A DNA stretch of 64,000 bases from assembly GCA_910578285.1 (NCBI GenBank), contig CAJTQL010000005.1, positions 56,719 through 120,718 on the forward strand, given 5' to 3'. This document shows positions 52,033 through 61,096 of this stretch, piece after piece. Origin of the DNA: an uncultured Helicobacteraceae bacterium (GTDB taxonomy: Bacteria > Campylobacterota > Campylobacteria > Campylobacterales > Helicobacteraceae). The translations under genes and the position numbers were made by a program. Position 1 is the first letter of the stretch. Each line of letters opens with the position of its first letter. The notes beneath the pieces are model-generated. The model worked only from the letters and a program-made list of their open reading frames with translations, was not told the DNA's origin and did no database searches.

Positions 52033-52724
52033 GAAAATATGGCGCAATCAGCCTTGCTCTCTCGCTCTGCATTCATCTTTTTATCATAGGGCTCTTGTAT
52101 TATTGGCTACAACCCAAACCAATACCTCAACAACCGCAGCGAATCTCGCTTGGCAATCTCAAGATTGAAACACTGCCAAACGCACAAATAGCCCAGAAGA
52201 ATGTGCCACAAACACCACAGCCAGCCCAAACGCCCTCGCCAAACCCGCAACAACCGACAACATCTACACAGCAAACATCTCAACAAAAACCAACAAATAC
52301 GAAAAAACCGCAAGCAACGTCAAATACAAACACCGCCACAAGCACACCACCATCGTTTTACCAGCTTCTACAAGAAAACATTCAGAATCCATGGCAAGAG
52401 TTCTATGGAGAAGAAGCATACAGCCTAAGCAAAGAAGATAAAGCCTATTTAGATGAAAATTATCACAAAATCTACATAATCACACAACGTAATCTCCGCT
52501 ATCCACAACAAGCCGGGCGACTTGGGCTACAAGGCACAAATCGCGTTGAATTCTATCTGCAACCCAATGGCGATATTACAGATTTGAAAATCACGAGCTC
52601 CTCAGGGTATGCGATGTTTGACAAAAACAGCCTGCGTACAATCGAAATTTCATACAAAGACTACCCTCGCCCCAAAAAGCCGCTCAAGATTATTTTTTAT
52701 ATCCACTACAAAATCGGCTATTAA
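52029..52724 (+). CDS. TonB-like energy transducer
   Basis: A 231-residue protein. One N-terminal membrane helix (about 8-27, with Ser/His spacing SLALSLCIHLFI like the TonB SxxxH motif), a Pro/Gln/Thr-rich spacer (about 30-115) and a C-terminal TonB domain: LRYPQQAGRLGLQGTNRVEFYLQPNGDI and IHYKIGY. It should couple the proton gradient to outer-membrane receptors. No exbBD is in the window. It ends 11 bp from convergent trpGD. Confidence 0.88.
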   Translation: MRKYGAISLALSLCIHLFIIGLLYYWLQPKPIPQQPQRISLGNLKIETLPNAQIAQKNVPQTPQPAQTPSPNPQQPTTSTQQTSQQKPTNTKKPQATSNTNTATSTPPSFYQLLQENIQNPWQEFYGEEAYSLSKEDKAYLDENYHKIYIITQRNLRYPQQAGRLGLQGTNRVEFYLQPNGDITDLKITSSSGYAMFDKNSLRTIEISYKDYPRPKKPLKIIFYIHYKIGY

Positions 52725-52735
52725 GGCATTGCAGC

Positions 52736-54331
52736 CTAGTGCAGCTCTTGGAATCCGCGCAAACTCTCAAGCAACGCAAGTACTTTTTTGCTCGCAATGA
52801 TGTCTTTTGCCGCATAAAAGCCTTCGGCAATGCTTTGCGTTTGCCCATAGAGATAGAGCGCAGCGCCCATATTGAGTGCAACAAGGTCAAGCTTGGGCGA
52901 TGGTTTGTTGTGGAAAATATCCATCGTAATGCGCATATTTTTCTCCACACTGCCGCCTGTAAGTAGCGAAGAATCGACATAATCGAGTCCCACTTCAAGT
53001 GGGGTAAAGTCAAAGCTTTTGATGCTGCCGTCTTTGAGCTCTGTGATGCGCGTTGGGGCACATAGCGAGATTTCATCATAGCCATCAAATCCACTCACAA
53101 CAAGCGCTCGTTGGATACCCAAAATACTCAAAGATTCTGCCATAATGTCGGTATAGCGCCTATCAAACACGCCAATGAGTTGGTGTGTTACGTTTGCGGG
53201 GTTGCTCAAAGGTCCAACAAGATTGAAAGCTGTTCTAAATCCAAGCGATTTACGTGCAGCAGAAGCAAAACGCAATGCCGCATGGTATTTTGCAGCATAC
53301 AAAAATGCAAAGCCATGCTGACGATACATCGCCAAGGATTGTTCGGCGCTTAGGTTGGTGTCGATTCCTAAGCTCTGCAACAAATCAGCACTGCCGCTCT
53401 TGCTCGTTACCGCCCTGTTGCCATGTTTGATGATATGCACACCCCCACTTGCAAGCAATAAAGCTGTTGTTGTTGAGACATTGAATGTTTTTTGTGCACT
53501 CCCGCCTGTACCGACAATATCGAGCCGTTTGTCATGGACATCAAGCACCCTAAAAGATAGCGCCTTTTTCTTAAGCAGACTTGCAAATCCTGCGAGTTCT
53601 TCGCTATTCACGCCCTTGACTTCCAAAAGACTTAGAAATGCACCAATCTGCGCGTCATTAAGCGCGCCTTCGGTGATTTCATCCATGATATGATAGGCTT
53701 CTTTGAAATTGAGCGATTCAAGGCGCAAAATCTTTTGGAGATAGAGTTGCGTGGGTGGGTTCTCGCGGCGGTAATGCAGGAAATTTTGCAGCATTTGTAT
53801 GCCATGTTCTGTACCAATCGATTCTGGGTGAAACTGCAAACCCATGAGCGCATATTCTTTGTGCTCAACAGCCATAACATCGCCATCTTCACTTGTTGCG
53901 GCGATGATAAAATCTTCACTTATCGCGTCCTTTTGTCCCACAAGCGAATGGTAGCGCGCCACCTTGACTTTGGGTGGGATATGCCGAAAAAGCCCCTTGG
54001 CATGATGGTCTATCGATTCGACTTTGCCATGTACGATATGTTGAGCATTGACAATCGGAGTACCAAACGCAGCAAGAATCGCCTGATGTCCCAAACAGAT
54101 TCCAAGAATAGGAATCTTGCCGCAAAAATGCTGCACAACAGCGATAGAAATGCCCGCTTCATGTGGTGTGCGAGGACCTGGACCAATCAAAATATGTGTG
54201 GGCTTGAGTGCAGCGATTGCATCGATTGTGATTCTATCATTGCGCACCACCTTAAGGCTATGTCCAAGCTGTGCGATGGCTTGCGCAATGTTGTAGGTAA
54301 AAGAATCATAATTATCAATGAGCAATATCAT
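52736..54331 (-). CDS. trpGD: Bifunctional anthranilate synthase glutaminase / anthranilate phosphoribosyltransferase
   Basis: A 531-residue TrpG-TrpD fusion. The N-terminal 190 residues are a class I glutamine amidotransferase: LIGPGPRTP, GICLGHQAI with the nucleophile Cys, and LQFHPES with the catalytic His and Glu. The rest is anthranilate phosphoribosyltransferase: DIVGTGGSAQKTFNVST, KHGNRAVTSKSGSADLL and NLVGPLSNP. The start overlaps the trpE end by 17 bp, so the two should be made together. The other trp genes are not in this window. Confidence 0.97.
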   Translation of the reverse strand: MILLIDNYDSFTYNIAQAIAQLGHSLKVVRNDRITIDAIAALKPTHILIGPGPRTPHEAGISIAVVQHFCGKIPILGICLGHQAILAAFGTPIVNAQHIVHGKVESIDHHAKGLFRHIPPKVKVARYHSLVGQKDAISEDFIIAATSEDGDVMAVEHKEYALMGLQFHPESIGTEHGIQMLQNFLHYRRENPPTQLYLQKILRLESLNFKEAYHIMDEITEGALNDAQIGAFLSLLEVKGVNSEELAGFASLLKKKALSFRVLDVHDKRLDIVGTGGSAQKTFNVSTTTALLLASGGVHIIKHGNRAVTSKSGSADLLQSLGIDTNLSAEQSLAMYRQHGFAFLYAAKYHAALRFASAARKSLGFRTAFNLVGPLSNPANVTHQLIGVFDRRYTDIMAESLSILGIQRALVVSGFDGYDEISLCAPTRITELKDGSIKSFDFTPLEVGLDYVDSSLLTGGSVEKNMRITMDIFHNKPSPKLDLVALNMGAALYLYGQTQSIAEGFYAAKDIIASKKVLALLESLRGFQELH

Positions 54332-55778
54332 TCATGTTCCTTGAGCTTTCATCAAGAGATTCTTCGCTCGCACCCTGTGTGATAGCATAGAGCAATGAGC
54401 GCATTTTATTGTGTGTCTCTTGCTGTTCCTCGTCTGGATTTGAATCATAGACAATCCCACCACCTGCTTGTAGGTAATACACGCCATCGCGATACAAGGC
54501 GGTACGCAGAGTGATGCAGCTATTGAGATTATTTTTATGGTCGATATAGCCCAAACAGCCAGCATAGAACCCGCGCGCATGAGTTTCAAGACGCGCAATC
54601 AGTTCGATAGCAGCAATTTTTGGTGCGCCAGAAACCGTGCCTGCAGGAAAGGTAGCATGCAAAATATCACGAATGGTTTTATCTGCACTCAATGTGGCTC
54701 TGATTTCAGATGCAATATGCGTAATCCGCGCCGTTTTTTCAAGGGTTTTGAACTTCTCAACCACAACCGAACCCGGTTTGCTCACCTTTGCAAGATCATT
54801 GCGCCCCAAATCAACAAGCATGAGATGCTCGGCATTTTCCTTGATATTTTCGAGTAATTGCGATTCAAGCACTCTGTCTTCTTCGCGGTCAGCACCACGT
54901 CTGCAGCTGCCTGCAATCGGGCGCAAAGTAAGCTTATCGTCATCGAGCTTTACCATAATCTCTGGGCTTGCACCCAACAAGATAAAATCATCAAAATCGC
55001 AATAGAACATATAGGGGCTAGGATTTTCATGGCGCAAATTCTTATAGGCTGTAAGTGGAGGCAAAGTGGTGTGCACCTCGAGCGAGCGCGAAGGCACACA
55101 TTGCATGACATTGCCTTGATAAATCTCATCTTGAATTGTGCGCACAAAGTCTTTATATGGAATCTCATGGTCAATAATCGTTGCATGGTGAATCTGTGGT
55201 GTTTGTGGCACATCGTTTTGTTGCAGCAAATCACAGAGAGAATCAAGCCGCTGTTGTGTAGGGACAAATGATTCGCCTGCATAGCTAAGGCAAAAAAGAT
55301 GTGCAGAATCATAGAGATGGTCAAATACAAGAATCTCGCGTGGAAATACAAATGCGCAATCATAATGTGGAACGCGCTTGGGTGCATGAAAGGTGATGTT
55401 TTCGATTTCAGAAAAAAACTCAAATCCCAAATAACCGATTCCACCAAGCGGGAGCGGAAAATCAAAATCGGCTTGTACTTCTGGAGCAAACGAGCGAAAA
55501 TGCGCAAGCCACTCAAGATAGTCTTTTGTGCTATCAAGCGCATTCAAATCATGTCGACCTGTTTCATCGAGTAAAAAATATTGCCCCAACTCTTTGATGA
55601 GCATAAAAGCAGGAGTGAGAACAAGCAACGAATAGCGTCCACGACCACTTTGCAAACAGGCAGATTCGAGCAAAAATTTTCCCTTGAGCTTCTCAAATGC
55701 ACTCAAGGGTGTGAGTGTATGCGCCAAAATTTTTTTGTGAATCATCTGCCCACTTGATATAGGGGCGAGCGGTAACAT
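54315..55778 (-). CDS. trpE: Anthranilate synthase component I
   Basis: A 487-residue chorismate-using subunit. LLESACLQSGRGRYS keeps the LLES plus Ser motif that binds tryptophan for feedback inhibition. PIAGSCRRGADREED, LLENIKENAEHLMLVDLGRNDL and GTVSGAPKIAAIELI are active-site blocks. The start shares a base with the hsrA stop (TAATG). There is no room for a leader peptide and attenuator between hsrA and trpE, so trp expression is probably read through from hsrA or from an internal promoter. Confidence 0.97.
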   Translation of the reverse strand: MLPLAPISSGQMIHKKILAHTLTPLSAFEKLKGKFLLESACLQSGRGRYSLLVLTPAFMLIKELGQYFLLDETGRHDLNALDSTKDYLEWLAHFRSFAPEVQADFDFPLPLGGIGYLGFEFFSEIENITFHAPKRVPHYDCAFVFPREILVFDHLYDSAHLFCLSYAGESFVPTQQRLDSLCDLLQQNDVPQTPQIHHATIIDHEIPYKDFVRTIQDEIYQGNVMQCVPSRSLEVHTTLPPLTAYKNLRHENPSPYMFYCDFDDFILLGASPEIMVKLDDDKLTLRPIAGSCRRGADREEDRVLESQLLENIKENAEHLMLVDLGRNDLAKVSKPGSVVVEKFKTLEKTARITHIASEIRATLSADKTIRDILHATFPAGTVSGAPKIAAIELIARLETHARGFYAGCLGYIDHKNNLNSCITLRTALYRDGVYYLQAGGGIVYDSNPDEEQQETHNKMRSLLYAITQGASEESLDESSRNMNDIAH

Positions 55779-56458
55779 TAACTATTTGCCTCTTTGGGAT
55801 AGCAAAAACGATAGCCTCTTCGGCGCACAGTTTCAATTGTGGCAATATTAAGCGGCTTATCCATTTTTTGCCGAATCTGATTAATCGCCACTTCAATCAC
55901 ATTGGGTGTTACAAGCTCGGGTTCCTCCCAAATCGCATCAAGCAATTGCTCTTTGGAGACAATCTGGTCGCGGTGGCGTGCGAGATGTGTGAGCACTTCA
56001 AACGGCTTGCCTTTGAGCTCAATTTCTTCGCCATTATATGTAATTTTTTCTTCATCAGGATTGATTGTGAGCGATTCGATTTCGATAAGATTTGTGCCAC
56101 CAAAGCGCAAGCGCGCTTCGATTCGAGCCACCAAAACATCAAAATCAAAGGGCTTTTTGATATAATCATCTGCTCCTGCTCGAAGTGCTTCTATCTCGCT
56201 TTCTTTATCTTCGCGGTCAGAAAGAATCACAACGGCAGTGCGAGGAGATTTGGATTTGACGGGCATGATAATGTCAATTCCGTTTCCATCAGGAAGTGTC
56301 CAATCCGTGAGAACCAAGTCATAATTGCGAATGCTGATATAGTACTCGCCATCTTTGAGATTCTCCGCCACATCGGCTTGATAATTTAGTTCTGCAAGCC
56401 CATCTGCAAGGGTCTTGGTTAAGGTAATTTCGTCTTCTATTATAATGAGTATACGCAT
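55778..56458 (-). CDS. hsrA: OmpR-type response regulator of the HsrA/CosR group
   Basis: A 226-residue response regulator. The DNA-binding half (PDEEKITYNGEEIELKGKPF..., HRDQIVSKEQLLDAIWEEPE, VTPNVIEVAINQIRQKMDKP) is nearly the same as H. pylori HP1043. The receiver domain has E8-D9-E10, D52 in LTDWTLPDGNG, S80 and K102 in KKPF, i.e. the full phosphorylation set, whereas HP1043 is known as an atypical orphan lacking it. No sensor kinase is adjacent. It has a good extended -10 with TTAAG in the -35 area, and its stop is fused to the trpE start as TAATG. Confidence 0.92.
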   Translation of the reverse strand: MRILIIIEDEITLTKTLADGLAELNYQADVAENLKDGEYYISIRNYDLVLTDWTLPDGNGIDIIMPVKSKSPRTAVVILSDREDKESEIEALRAGADDYIKKPFDFDVLVARIEARLRFGGTNLIEIESLTINPDEEKITYNGEEIELKGKPFEVLTHLARHRDQIVSKEQLLDAIWEEPELVTPNVIEVAINQIRQKMDKPLNIATIETVRRRGYRFCYPKEANS

Positions 56459-56500
56459 AGAACTCCTTTGGCTCTCTCGAGATTTGGTTGAATAGGAGTT

Positions 56501-56528
56501 ATTGTAGCATATTTTTAGTTAATCTTAA
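56501..56528 (-). promoter_or_regulatory. hsrA promoter with TTAAG motif
   Basis: TGCTACAAT (-10 at 56501-56506, minus strand) with TTAAGATTAAC at 56528-56518, overlapping the -35 region. HP1043 binds TTAAG repeats at its own promoter, so self-control is possible; the repeat spacing here is not the usual one. Confidence 0.5.
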
Positions 56529-56595
56529 ACTTTTTGATATGTTTTTGAGAAAAATTCCTCCATATCACCCATCTTGGCGTTTGGAAACTCTGATA

Positions 56596-57171
56596 CTATG
56601 CCCGCAAATCAAGCATCATGTCAACATGCACTGCTCTACTTGTGGATGAGGATTCTTGCTCATAGAGAACCCCTAAATCAATCACAATCCGCTTGGTAAA
56701 CCAACGTTGTGCCTCACGTTGCGTCTCTGGCAGCTGTTCCTCTAGCCCTTCATACATATAGCGTTGGCGCTCCTGCTGTGTGCGGCGCAAAGAATCGTTG
56801 TTACCATTTGGAACAAGATTCTTCACAATCGCCCATGCACCATAGCTTTCATCGAGGTCAATAAAAAAACCTGAAGATTGCACAGAATCATTGTCTGTAT
56901 CGCGCAACATCTGCTGTTCAAAAACCTGAAAATCTTGCTTCAACATCTCGGTATAGTCGCTATCTTTTGTCATTTTTTGCAAAATATTCACAGGTAGCAT
57001 GAGATGATTGTTGCCCTCATTTTTAAAGACATTCTTTGCATTTGGAATCCCCACTTCAATCTGCATTCCCGAAAATCTCTGCTTGAGATTTTGCAAAAGT
57101 GCATTCGCCTTGGGAGGGATTCCAGAAAGGCTGTTGTAACTTCGCGTTGCTTTGTTGTTCCAAACTTGCAT
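56596..57171 (-). CDS. Unknown cytoplasmic protein, 191 residues
   Basis: I do not recognise this protein. No signal peptide or membrane segment. It opens with MQVWNNKATRSYNSLSGIPP, has a Gln/Glu/Arg-rich helical middle (roughly 125-170, RRTQQERQRYMYEGLEE) and ends in a beta-like VHVDMMLDLRA. AAAGGAG lies 5-6 nt before the ATG, so it is clearly a real gene. The 137-bp gap to hsrA carries an inverted repeat GATATG...CATATC (56536-56573) with an inner TTTTT/AAAAA stem that may end its transcript. Confidence 0.7.
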   Translation of the reverse strand: MQVWNNKATRSYNSLSGIPPKANALLQNLKQRFSGMQIEVGIPNAKNVFKNEGNNHLMLPVNILQKMTKDSDYTEMLKQDFQVFEQQMLRDTDNDSVQSSGFFIDLDESYGAWAIVKNLVPNGNNDSLRRTQQERQRYMYEGLEEQLPETQREAQRWFTKRIVIDLGVLYEQESSSTSRAVHVDMMLDLRA

Positions 57172-57214
57172 AGTCGCTCCTTTGGAAAGATTTTAGCAAA
57201 GAGCGTTCCACGTC

Positions 57215-57658
57215 TCACCAGCCATAAAAGGCAAATTTTGCCAACAACACAATCAAAAAGCCCAAACAAAGCGCTACGGGGTGAATGATTTTGCCGACTG
57301 GATTGGGTTTGTGGAGAAATTTGCAACTTAGTGAAATGATGACCATGATGACGATGAGCAATGCAAGGATAATTTTAAGTAACAATAGACGTTGAAGATT
57401 TGTTGCGAAATAGCCAACATCGGAATTGAAATAGAATCCAAACATTGCTCCACCTGTGAGAACAAGCAGCAAAAGACAAAGAGGCATAATCTTTGTCCCA
57501 CGTGCAGAAATGACAACAAACATGCGATTTGCAAACTCATCACCGAGCTTTTTGCGCACAAGAGATAGCAACACAACATCAGTAAAAACAAAGCCCAAAA
57601 AAATAATCGCGCAGCACAGATGGACAACCAAGAAATAGGGATACATCGCTGACATCAT
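57215..57658 (-). CDS. CopD-like small membrane protein
   Basis: A 147-residue protein with four membrane helices. The first (PYFLVVHLCCAIIFLGFVF) contains a His followed by a small-residue helix, the loop has RGTKIM, and the fourth region has HPVALCLGFLIVLLAKF. This resembles the CopD/DUF2269-type group of four-helix proteins, but the match is by pattern and the substrate is unknown. It lies 31 bp after the MBL hydrolase gene on the same strand. Confidence 0.6.
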   Translation of the reverse strand: MMSAMYPYFLVVHLCCAIIFLGFVFTDVVLLSLVRKKLGDEFANRMFVVISARGTKIMPLCLLLLVLTGGAMFGFYFNSDVGYFATNLQRLLLLKIILALLIVIMVIISLSCKFLHKPNPVGKIIHPVALCLGFLIVLLAKFAFYGW

Positions 57659-57689
57659 GGGACTCTTAGAAATTATAAATCAAAATAAT

Positions 57690-58529
57690 TTAGTCATCGC
57701 CAAGCACAACGGGCTGCACAAAGGGCACATGTGTGCCAACAACAGGAATTTTCTCCCGTTTGTATTCTTGCAAAAGTCGTGTGCGCGTGCGCGCAGCCAA
57801 CGCGCCGTCATGGTCATAGGTTGTCGAAATCCATGGCGCATGTGTCTGAACAGCAAAATTATGCAACAAATCAGCAAAGAACAAGAACATATCATCTTTA
57901 TAGGCGAATTTAACAACAACATGCCCTGGTGTGTGCCCATACGCAGGAGAAGTCGAAATTTGTAATGTGCTTTGGGGGAATAGGTTGATGTTGTGTTCAA
58001 TAAAAATGCGCTTGTCGCCAAAGCTTTCAAACGCCTTGCGCGCCGTATCATTGGTACTTGTTGCCCAAAAATCATACTCTTTTTTGTCTATCATAAGTGT
58101 CGCATTCGGGAAATTATTCTCGCCTTTTTCATTCAAAATTGCGCCAATATGGTCGCCATGCCCGTGCGTGATGAGGATATGCGTGATGTCGCTCAATTGC
58201 AGCCCAAGCTCGCGCAAAGCACCTTGCAGCACCGCTGTGGTGCTTGCAAAACCTGTATCGACAAGCAGATGATAATTAGGTGCTTTGACAAGCACGATAT
58301 TATGCTCATTAAACGGCGTTCTATATTGATAGATAATCTCTTTCTCCTCGTCAGTTTGGGGCAACAAAATGCTCGTATTGATGTCGCGCTTGGTGAGCGA
58401 AAGCACAATCACTTCAGCGCTGCCCATTTTCGTATGATACATTGCAACCTCTGCCCACAAGCAACCAAACAACAAGCAAAAAATAAATCGTGGTATGCAG
58501 TATGACATCAAGCTAGAAGCGATACACAC
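57690..58529 (-). CDS. Exported MBL-fold metallohydrolase
   Basis: A 279-residue metallo-beta-lactamase-fold protein. After a signal peptide (about 1-27, PRFIFCLLFGCLWA) come LLVDTGFASTT, THGHGDHIG (the HxHxDH zinc motif), GHTPGHVVVKF with the third His, FADLLHN with the bridging Asp, and THVPFV with the last His. The start is a GTG at 58529 with AAGGAG exactly 6 nt before it; the ATG at 58571 would add 14 polar residues and spoil the signal peptide. Substrate unknown; lactonase-like or arylesterase-like members share this plan. Confidence 0.85.
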   Translation of the reverse strand: MCIASSLMSYCIPRFIFCLLFGCLWAEVAMYHTKMGSAEVIVLSLTKRDINTSILLPQTDEEKEIIYQYRTPFNEHNIVLVKAPNYHLLVDTGFASTTAVLQGALRELGLQLSDITHILITHGHGDHIGAILNEKGENNFPNATLMIDKKEYDFWATSTNDTARKAFESFGDKRIFIEHNINLFPQSTLQISTSPAYGHTPGHVVVKFAYKDDMFLFFADLLHNFAVQTHAPWISTTYDHDGALAARTRTRLLQEYKREKIPVVGTHVPFVQPVVLGDD

Positions 58530-58651
58530 AATTCTCTCCTTTGGGCTTCTCTTTTGCGCCGCATTATACATGCAACCACCTACAAAGTCAAGTTTTAAGA
58601 GATAAATAAGCCCAACTTTGCTACAAATCCATATTTAAACAAGGATTCCAA

Positions 58652-59494
58652 ATGCGACTTTTATTTCTACTCCTCATAAGCTTTGCATGTGCCAAGCCTA
58701 TCGTGAGTGTCAGCATTCCCCCACAAGCATTTTTTGTGGAGCAGATTGCGGGCGATTTGCTTGAAATTCAAGTGCTCATTCCGCCCAATACCGATGAGCA
58801 TAACTTTGAGCTTAAGCCTCAAACCATGCAAGCACTCGAAAAAAGTGCTATCTATTTCACGATTGGCTTAGAACTCGAGTCTATATTGCTGCAAAAATTG
58901 CAACAATATAAAAACATTCGGATTGTCCCAACCAACAAAGGACTTGCGAGCCTACCAAACATGCACGGCGCACACGAGCATGCGCACGATCATGACCATG
59001 AACATGGTGAGAACGACCCGCATATCTGGCTTGACCCCATTTTGGTTCAAGAACAGGCAAAAATCATTGCTGATTTGTTGAGCAAGCTCTATCCAAAAAA
59101 TGCCGCAATCTTTCAAAAAAACCTTGCAGATTTTGTGAGAAAACTTGCGCAACTTGATATACAAATTCGCGAACAATTTAAGGACAAAACACAGAAACGT
59201 TTTGTTGTCTATCACCCATCTTGGGGCTATTTTGCAAAGCGCTATGGATTGGAACAAATCCCTATTGAAATTGAGGGTAAAGAGCCCAAACCACGAGATT
59301 TACAAGCGCTCATGACTCTCATCAACAAAGAACACATCAGCGCTCTTTTTGTACAACTGGGCTTTCCTGATTCGCTCGCAAAAACCATTGCACAGAGTTG
59401 CAATATTGAGATTCTTACACTCAATCATCTTGCACGGGATTGGGAGACAGAACTACGCGAGTCAGCGCGCAAGATTGCCCAAAGCTTGCAATGA
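58652..59494 (+). CDS. znuA: Zinc ABC transporter, substrate-binding protein
   Basis: A 280-residue periplasmic protein of cluster A-I. Signal peptide (1-14), ELKPQTMQALEKSAIYFTIG with the first ligand area, and a His/Asp/Glu-rich loop near 108-130 (HEHAHDHDHEHGEND, then PHIWLDP), typical of zinc rather than manganese binders. VVYHPSWGYFAKRYGL supplies another ligand. It precedes znuC by 7 bp. No clear zinc-regulator box was seen in the 80-bp upstream gap. Confidence 0.93.
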   Translation: MRLLFLLLISFACAKPIVSVSIPPQAFFVEQIAGDLLEIQVLIPPNTDEHNFELKPQTMQALEKSAIYFTIGLELESILLQKLQQYKNIRIVPTNKGLASLPNMHGAHEHAHDHDHEHGENDPHIWLDPILVQEQAKIIADLLSKLYPKNAAIFQKNLADFVRKLAQLDIQIREQFKDKTQKRFVVYHPSWGYFAKRYGLEQIPIEIEGKEPKPRDLQALMTLINKEHISALFVQLGFPDSLAKTIAQSCNIEILTLNHLARDWETELRESARKIAQSLQ

Positions 59495-59501
59495 TTGCGC
59501 C

Positions 59502-60254
59502 ATGCAACTCTTTCATATTTCGCATCTCAACTACCACTATGGCAGCGAGGAGATTCTACACGACATCAATCTAGAATATGATAATCAAGATTTTCTCGCC
59601 ATTATAGGACCAAATGGCGGAGGAAAATCGACTTTGATGAAAATCATCTTATCACTTTTGCCAACCAAAAATGCCATTTTTTTAGACCATATCCAACAAA
59701 AAGATATGGGCTATGTGCCACAAAATACATTAGCAAATCCAAACTTTCCCATTCGCGTTCTTGATGTTGTTTTGATGGGGCTTATCGACCAAAAAATATG
59801 GGGATTTTATACCAAAAAGGACAAACAAAAAGCCTTGCAGATTCTACAAAAAGTCGGCATGCAAGATTATTGGGATAAGCGGATTGACACCCTAAGTGGA
59901 GGGCAGCGCCAACGCGTGTTTATCGCACGAGCTCTCGTGAGCAAGAGTAAGCTCATGCTGCTCGATGAACCCACAGCAAGCCTTGATTCTAAAAGCGCCA
60001 TTCAAATTTACGAACTGCTTAATGCCTTGCATAGCGAAGGGGTGGGAATCATTACAATTTGTCATGACATCAATCTTGTCCTTGCGTATGCCGATAAAAT
60101 TGCCTATCTCAACAAACAACTTTTTTTACATGAGAATACAAAAGAACAATCCAAAACTGACTTTCTCAAACATCTTGAAAACCATCATCATCATTTTTGC
60201 TCTGTTGAGATGAGTCTCAAAGAATGTCATTGCGAAAGACATGAACATGGCTGA
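59502..60254 (+). CDS. znuC: Zinc ABC transporter, ATPase
   Basis: A 250-residue ATPase. Walker A GPNGGGKST, the signature LSGGQRQRV, Walker B LMLLDEPTASLD and the switch His in CHDINLV are in order. The last 35 residues are rich in His and Cys (NHHHHFCS, CHCERHEHG), possibly a metal sensor. The start at 59502 is used; the frame is open further back, but that part overlaps znuA. It overlaps znuB by 14 bp. Confidence 0.95.
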   Translation: MQLFHISHLNYHYGSEEILHDINLEYDNQDFLAIIGPNGGGKSTLMKIILSLLPTKNAIFLDHIQQKDMGYVPQNTLANPNFPIRVLDVVLMGLIDQKIWGFYTKKDKQKALQILQKVGMQDYWDKRIDTLSGGQRQRVFIARALVSKSKLMLLDEPTASLDSKSAIQIYELLNALHSEGVGIITICHDINLVLAYADKIAYLNKQLFLHENTKEQSKTDFLKHLENHHHHFCSVEMSLKECHCERHEHG

Positions 60255-61044
60255 AATTCTCACATTTGAGTTTTTTCAAAATGCCATTTTGGCAAGCGTC
60301 CTTGTGAGTATTGCCTGTGGAATCATCGGTTCTCTCATCATGATTAACCGCCTCTTCTCAATGGCAGGCGGAATCACGCACGCCGCCTTTGGAGGGATTG
60401 GAATCGCATTTTATTTCGGATTGCCCATATTTGTTTCAACCTCTCTATTCACGCTTTTTATCGGATTTCTAGTCGCTTTTCTAACACAGCACAAACCGCA
60501 TCGAAGCGATAGCATTATCGCTGTGATTTGGGCATTTGGCATGGCTTTGGGGCTTATTTTGCTCGACCTCACTCCGGGCTACAAAAGCGACATTATGGCA
60601 TATCTTTTTGGAAGCATTCTTGCAATTTCAAAACAAGATTTAATAACAATGCTTGTTTCGGATTGCGTTTTCGCCCTTCTTATCATACTATTCTATCGTC
60701 AATTTGAAGCCATTAGCTTTGATAGAGATTTTGCGCAGACAAAAGGTATTGTTACAACCTTTTTTCACTATCTCCTTATCGCAATGATTGCATTTTGTAT
60801 CGTCATTTGCATTAAGGCTGTTGGGCTCATTTTGGTTATCGCCCTGCTCTCAATCCCTTGCTTCATCGCCGAAACATTCACCAAAAAGCTCGGCTCGATG
60901 ATGCTTGTGGCAAGCTGTTTGAGTCTGCTCTTTTGCCTCGTTGGGCTCGCGTTGAGCTACTATGCCAACCTGACAAGCAGTGCGATGATTATCATGGTCG
61001 CATGTGTGGGATTCGCGTTGTGCCTGCTGCCACGCTCGCACTAA
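60241..61044 (+). CDS. znuB: Zinc ABC transporter, permease
   Basis: A 267-residue permease of the ABC-3 family with about eight helices. INRLFSMAGGITHAAFGGIG, the segment KPHRSDSIIAVIWAFGMALG and the ATPase-contact region AVGLILVIALLSIPCFIA are typical. Start at 60241 (MNMAEI) or two codons later (MAEI). The 14-bp overlap with znuC implies coupled translation of the ZnuACB set. Confidence 0.95.
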   Translation: MNMAEILTFEFFQNAILASVLVSIACGIIGSLIMINRLFSMAGGITHAAFGGIGIAFYFGLPIFVSTSLFTLFIGFLVAFLTQHKPHRSDSIIAVIWAFGMALGLILLDLTPGYKSDIMAYLFGSILAISKQDLITMLVSDCVFALLIILFYRQFEAISFDRDFAQTKGIVTTFFHYLLIAMIAFCIVICIKAVGLILVIALLSIPCFIAETFTKKLGSMMLVASCLSLLFCLVGLALSYYANLTSSAMIIMVACVGFALCLLPRSH

Positions 61045-61056
61045 TTTACAATCTCA

Positions 61057-61065
61057 TGCTAAAAT
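61057..61065 (+). promoter_or_regulatory. Candidate extended -10 before the DUF475 gene
   Basis: TGCTAAAAT, 32 bp before the ATG at 61097. One base off consensus. Confidence 0.45.
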
Positions 61066-61096
61066 CCGCTCGCTAAACCTAATATATGGAGATTGT

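Noticed and set aside
56459..56500. Leader hairpin hiding the hsrA ribosome site (AACTCC pairing with GGAGTT)
   Set aside because: The predicted RNA start falls within or just after the first arm, so the pairing may not exist in the transcript.
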